Below, piece by piece: positions 59,616 to 64,000 of a DNA stretch of 64,000 nt; within the stretch, counting starts at the first letter, position 1, and each line of letters begins with the position of its first letter. Under the pieces are notes generated by a model. That model did not search any database, was not told the DNA's origin, and saw only the letters and a list, made by a program, of their open reading frames with translations. The stretch lies in the NCBI GenBank assembly GCA_021325515.1, contig JAJPHC010000030.1, forward strand, positions 142,976 to 206,975, in the 5' to 3' direction. The position numbers and the translations under genes were made by a program. Source of the stretch: Acidobacteriota bacterium (GTDB taxonomy: Bacteria > Acidobacteriota > Thermoanaerobaculia > Gp7-AA8).

Positions 59616-61223
59616 TCACATTCTGAACACTCCGAACTTCGGCGGATCCATCGGCGCGTTGCAGGCGATCGAGAGGCCGAGCCCGAGGTACGTCCGCGTC
59701 TCCGCGGGATCGATGACGCCGTCATCCCACAGTCTCGCGGTGGAGTAGTACGGGCTCCCTTCGGTCTCGTACTTCGCGAGCACCGGATCGGCGATCGCGC
59801 GCTCTTCTTCGGGACTCAGCTCCTGCCCCTGACGCGCGAGCTGATCGCGCTTCACGGTCGTCAGCACGCCCGCGGCCTGCTCGCCGCCCATCACGCTGAT
59901 GCGCGCATTCGGCCACATCCAGAGAAACCGCGGCGAATACGCACGGCCGCACATGCCGTAGTTGCCTGCACCGAACGAGCCGCCGATGATCACGGTGAAC
60001 TTGGGCACCGTCGCGTTGGCGACCGCGTGCACCATCTTCGCGCCATCTTTCGCGATGCCGCCGCGCTCGTACTGCTTTCCGACCATGAAGCCGGTGATGT
60101 TCTGCAGGAAGATCAGCGGAACACGGCGCTGATTGCAGAGCTCGATGAAATGCGCCGCCTTCAGCGCGGACTCCGAGAAGAGCACGCCGTTGTTCGCGAG
60201 GATGCCCACCTTGTATCCGAAGATCCTCGCGAAGCCGGTCACGATCGTCGTCGCGTAGCGCTCCTTGAACTCCTGGAACTTCGAGCCGTCGACGATGCGC
60301 GCGATGACTTCGCGGACGTCGTACGGCTTGCGGAGATCGCGCGGGACCACGCCGTACAACTCCTTCGGATCGTACAGCGGCTCCTCGGACGGGATGCGCG
60401 TCTCCGGCTCTTTCTTGTCGAGACGCAGATTCTCGACGATGTTCCGCACGATCGCGATCGCGTCGTAGTCATCCTCGGCGAAGTGATCGGCGACGCCGCT
60501 GATGCGCGTGTGGACATCGGCACCGCCGAGCTCCTCCGCCGAGACTTCCTCTCCCGTCGCCGCCTTCACCAGCGGCGGACCGCCGAGAAAGATCGTGCCC
60601 GTGCCTTTCACGATGACCGCTTCGTCGGACATCGCGGGAACGTACGCGCCGCCGGCCGTGCACGAGCCCATGACGGCGGAGATCTGCGGGATCTCCATCG
60701 CCGACATGACGGCCTGGTTGTAGAAGATGCGGCCGAAATGCTCGCGGTCGGGGAAGACGTCGGCCTGCAGCGGCAGGAACGCGCCGCCGGAGTCGACGAG
60801 ATAGATGCAGGGAAGATGATTCTGCTGCGCGATCTCCTGCGCTCGCAGATGCTTCTTCACGGTCATCGGCAGATAGGTGCCGCCTTTGACCGTCGCATCG
60901 TTGGCGATGATCAGACACTCGCGGCCCTGCACGCGTCCGATGCCGGTGATCACTCCCGCGGCCGGCGCTTCATCGTCGTACATGCCGTTGGCGGCAAGGG
61001 TGGAGAGCTCGAGGAACGGCGTGTCGGGATCGAGCAGAGCCGCGATGCGCTCGCGAGGCGGAACCTTCCCCTGCTCCTTGTGCCGCGCCAGATACTTCGG
61101 CCCGCCGCCCTGCCGTGCGACCGCAAGACGATGCTCGAGCTCATCGACGAGCCCGCGCAGCCGCTCGGCGTTCTGTTTGAAGTCGGAGGACGATGCGTCG
61201 AGGTGTGTGTCGAGTGGTTCCAT
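59616..61223 (-). CDS. Acyl-CoA carboxylase beta (carboxyltransferase), MccB-like
   Basis: 535 residues. [15 protein letters not shown], the acyl-CoA pocket [20 protein letters not shown], the paired oxyanion [16 protein letters not shown] and [16 protein letters not shown], and the C-terminal [21 protein letters not shown] with [14 protein letters not shown]. These match 3-methylcrotonyl-CoA carboxylase beta (leucine pathway) or geranyl-CoA carboxylase rather than PCC. The biotin-carrying alpha subunit is not in the window. Start ATG 61223 places the N-terminus at MEPLDTHLD. An enoyl-CoA hydratase lies just upstream on the same strand. Confidence 0.92.
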   Translation of the reverse strand: MEPLDTHLDASSSDFKQNAERLRGLVDELEHRLAVARQGGGPKYLARHKEQGKVPPRERIAALLDPDTPFLELSTLAANGMYDDEAPAAGVITGIGRVQGRECLIIANDATVKGGTYLPMTVKKHLRAQEIAQQNHLPCIYLVDSGGAFLPLQADVFPDREHFGRIFYNQAVMSAMEIPQISAVMGSCTAGGAYVPAMSDEAVIVKGTGTIFLGGPPLVKAATGEEVSAEELGGADVHTRISGVADHFAEDDYDAIAIVRNIVENLRLDKKEPETRIPSEEPLYDPKELYGVVPRDLRKPYDVREVIARIVDGSKFQEFKERYATTIVTGFARIFGYKVGILANNGVLFSESALKAAHFIELCNQRRVPLIFLQNITGFMVGKQYERGGIAKDGAKMVHAVANATVPKFTVIIGGSFGAGNYGMCGRAYSPRFLWMWPNARISVMGGEQAAGVLTTVKRDQLARQGQELSPEEERAIADPVLAKYETEGSPYYSTARLWDDGVIDPAETRTYLGLGLSIACNAPMDPPKFGVFRM

Positions 61224-61246
61224 GCGCGCCGCGAAGATATCAAATG

Positions 61247-61321
61247 GGTCACGCGGTTGCGCGGTTGCGCGGGACAGGACGACTTCAGCGCGAGCCCGCG
61301 AGCCCGCGCTACCGCGTGACC
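61247..61321. repeat. GC-rich 3' palindrome, octamer family, locus 3
   Basis: Left GGTCACGCGGTTGCGCGG (61247-61264) with octamers CGCGGTTG; right CGCGAGCC, CGCGAGCC, CGCGCTAC, then CGCGTGACC (to 61321). The last codons of the hydratase gene (Val-Thr-Arg-stop) are encoded by GTCACGCGGTAG, that is by the repeat arm itself. The outermost GGTCACGCGG is identical to the locus at 23.7 kb. Confidence 0.8.
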
Positions 61322-61974
61322 AACTGATACAACTCCCCAATCCGCTCTCCCATCAACTTCAACTCCGCCGCCGACAATCGTCCCGCGTGAATGGTCAACT
61401 GCTTGACGATCTGCGTCATCGCCGGGTCGAGCGCGCGCAGGCGCTCGAGGTCGGGCTCGCCGATGCCGTCGATCAGGCCGAGCGACTGCGCCTCTTCCGC
61501 CCCCAGCACGTGATTCGCGAGGAAGAGCTGATGCGCGGCGGGGCGCGCCAGCACCTTCCGCCAGCGTGACGTGCCGCCGAAGCCCGTGACGATGCCCAGC
61601 TTCGCGCCGGGATGCGAGAAGCGCGAGCGCGCAGTGGCGTAGCGGAGATCGAACGAGAGGATGAGATCGAGGGCGCCGCCGAAACAGTCGCCGTCGATCA
61701 CCGCAACCGTGATCGCCGGCAGCCGCTCGATTGCATCGAACACCGATTGGCCGAGCCGTGCGAACTCCCAGGCCTGGAACGGGGTGAAGCGCTCCATCTC
61801 CGCCATGTCGGCCCCGGCGGCGAACACCGAGGGCCGTCCAGAGCGGAACACGATGACGCCGCCGCGCACCTTCTCGATCGCATCACGCAACTCGAGTAGC
61901 GCAATCGACGAGAGAAGGTTCATCCCGCCGTCGTCGAAAACGATTTCATGTTCATGAACAGTGAAGCGCGGCAT
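61309..61974 (-). CDS. Enoyl-CoA hydratase/isomerase family protein
   Basis: 221 residues, shorter than the usual 255-260. Oxyanion-hole segments [12 protein letters not shown] and [19 protein letters not shown]; the Glu of classical crotonases (position of [14 protein letters not shown]) is replaced, so this may be an isomerase-like or methylglutaconyl-CoA-type member. Being transcribed with an MccB-like gene suggests leucine/isovalerate catabolism, where methylglutaconyl-CoA hydratase is the following step; that is inference. The C-terminal residues come from a repeat arm. Confidence 0.82.
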   Translation of the reverse strand: MPRFTVHEHEIVFDDGGMNLLSSIALLELRDAIEKVRGGVIVFRSGRPSVFAAGADMAEMERFTPFQAWEFARLGQSVFDAIERLPAITVAVIDGDCFGGALDLILSFDLRYATARSRFSHPGAKLGIVTGFGGTSRWRKVLARPAAHQLFLANHVLGAEEAQSLGLIDGIGEPDLERLRALDPAMTQIVKQLTIHAGRLSAAELKLMGERIGELYQLVTR

Positions 61975-62040
61975 GAGCCGAGTTTATCCCGGCCGGCCGG
62001 AGCGCAGCGGATGCTCGGCACGCGCCTCGTGAGGCGTATC

Positions 62041-62150
62041 ATGAAGGAAAGTCCAATTCCCCAAGCTCATGACACAGCCCGCAGGTTGCGCATCGATTCA
62101 GGATCGGAGCGACGTCATGGTTCCCTCCGCTCCCTTCGGCCGGTCGGGTG
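62041..62150 (+). promoter_or_regulatory. Possible structured leader of the TonB receptor gene
   Basis: TCATGAC (62067-62073) pairs with GTCATGG (62114-62120, one G-U) around a region that includes CGAT-TCAGG-ATCG. GGAA near 62046 can pair with TTCC at 62121-62124. It does not match the conserved cores of cobalamin, cyclic-di-GMP-I, TPP or SAM riboswitches as I know them. A regulatory leader is possible; a chance fold cannot be excluded. Confidence 0.3.
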
Positions 62151-62173
62151 AAACAGAAAGAAAGGAGCGTCTG

Positions 62174-64000
62174 ATGCGGAGATCGCCGATCCTCGTACTC
62201 CTCCTGGTGGCCGCTGCACTTCCTTCGTTCGCACAGCAGAAGAAATCCATCGAAGAGATGACCCTCGATGAGCTGCTGGCGACGGAGATCCAGGTCGCGT
62301 CGAAAAAAGAGCAGAGCCTTCGCGAGGCGCCCGGCATCGTCACCGTCATCACGGAAGAAGAGATCCGCAATTCCGGTGCTCGCGATCTGATCGATCTGCT
62401 GCGGCAGGTGCCCGGCTTCGACTTCGGCGTCGATGTGCAGGGCGTCGCCGGTGCCGCGATGCGCGGCAACTGGGGCCACGAGGGGAAGATCCTCCTTCTG
62501 CTCGACGGCGAGGAGATGAACGAGGCGCTCTACTCCACGCTGCAGTTCGGGAACCGTTTCCCGCTCAGCCAGCTCGATCACATCGAGATCATCCGCGGCC
62601 CCGGCTCCGCAATCTATGGCGGCAACGCAGAGTTAGGCGTCATCAACCTGATCACGAAGAGCGCCGCGAAGCTCGGCGGCTTCAATGTCTCGCTGCTGCA
62701 CGGCTTCAACGGCGGAGTGGGAATGCATTCGCGCGCCGATGCGGCGTACGGCAACGTCAGCGGCGCGATGAGCTACAGCGCTCTCGCCTCCCTCTCCGGC
62801 GGCCGCCGCAGCGCGCGCGACTTCACCGACTTCAACGGCGACACGTACAACATGCGCTACAACTCCGATCTCGACGATCGCCTCGTCGATGTCCGCTTCG
62901 CGCTGAGCAGCTTCAAGACGCGCTTCACCGCGGAGCGCTATCACACCACCGAGCGCGATCAGTTCGGCGAGAACCTGCCGCACAAGACCGGGGTCGACTT
63001 CGACTCCTGGTACGCCGAGGCTGCGCTCGTGCATCCGGTCAGCGAGCATCTCGTGATCACGCCGCACTTCTCGTTCCGCCATCAGACTCCCTGGAAGGAG
63101 CACGACGAGTTCTTCTATTACGACAAGAGCGTCGACCGCGCGCAGGGCGACGTCACGCTCGAATACGAGCCGTCGAGCGCGCTCAACGTGCTGTCCGGCG
63201 TCTCCTACTTCCAGGACCACGCGACGGCCAAAGCGCAGACCTCCGCCGACCTCTTTCCGAACGGCAAGGATTCCATCAACTATCAAAACCTCGCCGCCTT
63301 CTCCCAGGCGATCTTTTCCACGTCGATCGGCAAGTTCACCGCGGGTGCGCGCTACGAACATCACTCCGCATTCGGCTCTTCATTCGTGCCGCGGCTCGCG
63401 ATGACGCGCGTGCTCGGCAGGATGCACTTCAAGGCGCTCGCCAGCCGCGCGTTCCGCGCGCCGGGAATCGAGAACATCCGTCTCAGCGCGAACAATGCGA
63501 TCCGCCCGGAAAAAACGACGGCCTACGAACTGGAAGCCGGCTACCAGATCAATGATCAGATGATCGTGACCGGCAATCTCTTCGACACGAAGATCCACAA
63601 CCCGATCGTCTACTTCGTCAACAGCGCGACGGACGAAGAGGGCTACGTGAATTTCCCCCGCACCGGCACGCGGGGTCTCGAGCTCGAATATCGCCTGCGC
63701 AGCTCGTGGGGCTATCTCACGGCGAGTTACTCCTACTACCGCGCGAACGACAATCGCGTCCCCGACTACGACACCTCGGCCGGAAACTACATGCTCGGCT
63801 TCTCACCGAGAAAGCTGGCGATGATGGCGAGCTTCAAGACCGGACCGATCCGCGTGAATCCTTCCGTCGTCTGGTTCGGCCAGCGCTACGGCTACACGAG
63901 TGCAGCGGAATCGGACGCCGGCACGCCCCACCGCATCGGCTCGACGCCGCTCGCGAATCTCTACTTCAGCCATCACATCGAAGGGACGAACATCCGCATC
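62174..64000 (+). CDS. TonB-dependent outer-membrane receptor (3' end outside window)
   Basis: 609 residues visible, frame open to the window end. Signal peptide (ILVLLLVAAALPSFAQ). The N-terminal stretch KSIEEMTLDELLATEIQVAS then SLREAPGIVTVITEEEIRNSG begins the plug domain, with LLDGEEMNEALYSTLQFGN and IEIIRGPGSAIYGGNAELGVINLITK. This is the CirA/vitamin-type receptor layout, then barrel strands. The substrate (siderophore, cobalamin or other) is not indicated. The start ATG 62174 has AAAGGAG eight bases upstream. Confidence 0.9.
   Translation, partial: MRRSPILVLLLVAAALPSFAQQKKSIEEMTLDELLATEIQVASKKEQSLREAPGIVTVITEEEIRNSGARDLIDLLRQVPGFDFGVDVQGVAGAAMRGNWGHEGKILLLLDGEEMNEALYSTLQFGNRFPLSQLDHIEIIRGPGSAIYGGNAELGVINLITKSAAKLGGFNVSLLHGFNGGVGMHSRADAAYGNVSGAMSYSALASLSGGRRSARDFTDFNGDTYNMRYNSDLDDRLVDVRFALSSFKTRFTAERYHTTERDQFGENLPHKTGVDFDSWYAEAALVHPVSEHLVITPHFSFRHQTPWKEHDEFFYYDKSVDRAQGDVTLEYEPSSALNVLSGVSYFQDHATAKAQTSADLFPNGKDSINYQNLAAFSQAIFSTSIGKFTAGARYEHHSAFGSSFVPRLAMTRVLGRMHFKALASRAFRAPGIENIRLSANNAIRPEKTTAYELEAGYQINDQMIVTGNLFDTKIHNPIVYFVNSATDEEGYVNFPRTGTRGLELEYRLRSSWGYLTASYSYYRANDNRVPDYDTSAGNYMLGFSPRKLAMMASFKTGPIRVNPSVVWFGQRYGYTSAAESDAGTPHRIGSTPLANLYFSHHIEGTNIRI

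Noticed and set aside
62041-62173. Cobalamin or cyclic-di-GMP riboswitch
   Set aside because: The conserved cores of these classes are missing.

Overview
This is a GC-rich (low-to-mid 60s % by eye), densely coding bacterial chromosome segment with about 60 genes, no rRNA, tRNA, CRISPR array, transposase or phage gene that I could see, and no gene-free stretch over 300 bases. The gene content suggests an aerobic, Gram-negative, heterotrophic bacterium. Supporting points are a TonB receptor, outer-membrane barrels, lipoproteins, Hanks-type Ser/Thr kinases (one with a C-terminal beta-propeller), an ABC permease-M1 aminopeptidase fusion, M16 peptidase pairs and multihaem cytochromes. This set is most familiar from Acidobacteriota. 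That placement is inference and no marker gene settles it.

Layout. 1-4.9 kb: a tRNA-type methyltransferase, a SUI1/YciH factor, an M16 peptidase pair (active plus apparently inactive) and a small zinc protein. 4.9-13.3 kb: an Asp-box propeller lipoprotein, a GDSL hydrolase, an ABC exporter, and two SH3/TonB-C-like lipoproteins flanking a DUF255 thioredoxin-like protein. 13.5-24.2 kb: DinB-like and DUF2378/V4R-like proteins, TypA, a double PPK2 polyphosphate kinase, a metallophosphoesterase, a sirtuin, a GNAT-M20 pair and two cytochromes. 24.3-31.4 kb: an ABC/M1 operon, a ZIP transporter, two single-domain response regulators and an outer-membrane barrel. 31.5-40.7 kb: a ten-gene operon, almost every junction overlapping, for PQQ alcohol oxidation feeding a caa3-type oxidase. 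40.7-64 kb: a MASE1 hybrid kinase, a VapBC-like pair, an HD-GYP protein, two Ser/Thr kinases, a PaaA/BoxB-like diiron protein, a glycosyltransferase, a CX4CH haem lipoprotein with a barrel, a SIR2-like protein, a CZB protein, a HAD hydrolase, acyl-CoA carboxylase beta with enoyl-CoA hydratase, and a TonB receptor running off the end.

The most unusual signal is not a gene. At least fourteen intergenic sites carry palindromes, and eleven are built from short degenerate tandem units of 7, 8, 9, 14, 23 or 26 bases. One arm is an array and the other is its reverse complement, in two cases over 44-50 bp with a single mismatch or wobble. Every site lies at the 3' end of a gene, and the gene's stop codon is often the first codon of the arm or lies inside it. 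None lies between divergent genes. Unit sequences differ between loci while the two arms at one locus match, which implies arm-to-arm homogenisation. A related heptamer (NCTGCTG) has also been read through as the hydrophobic core of four signal peptides. I propose these as a family of stop-codon-anchored, tandem-repeat-built 3' hairpins acting as terminators or mRNA 3' stabilisers.
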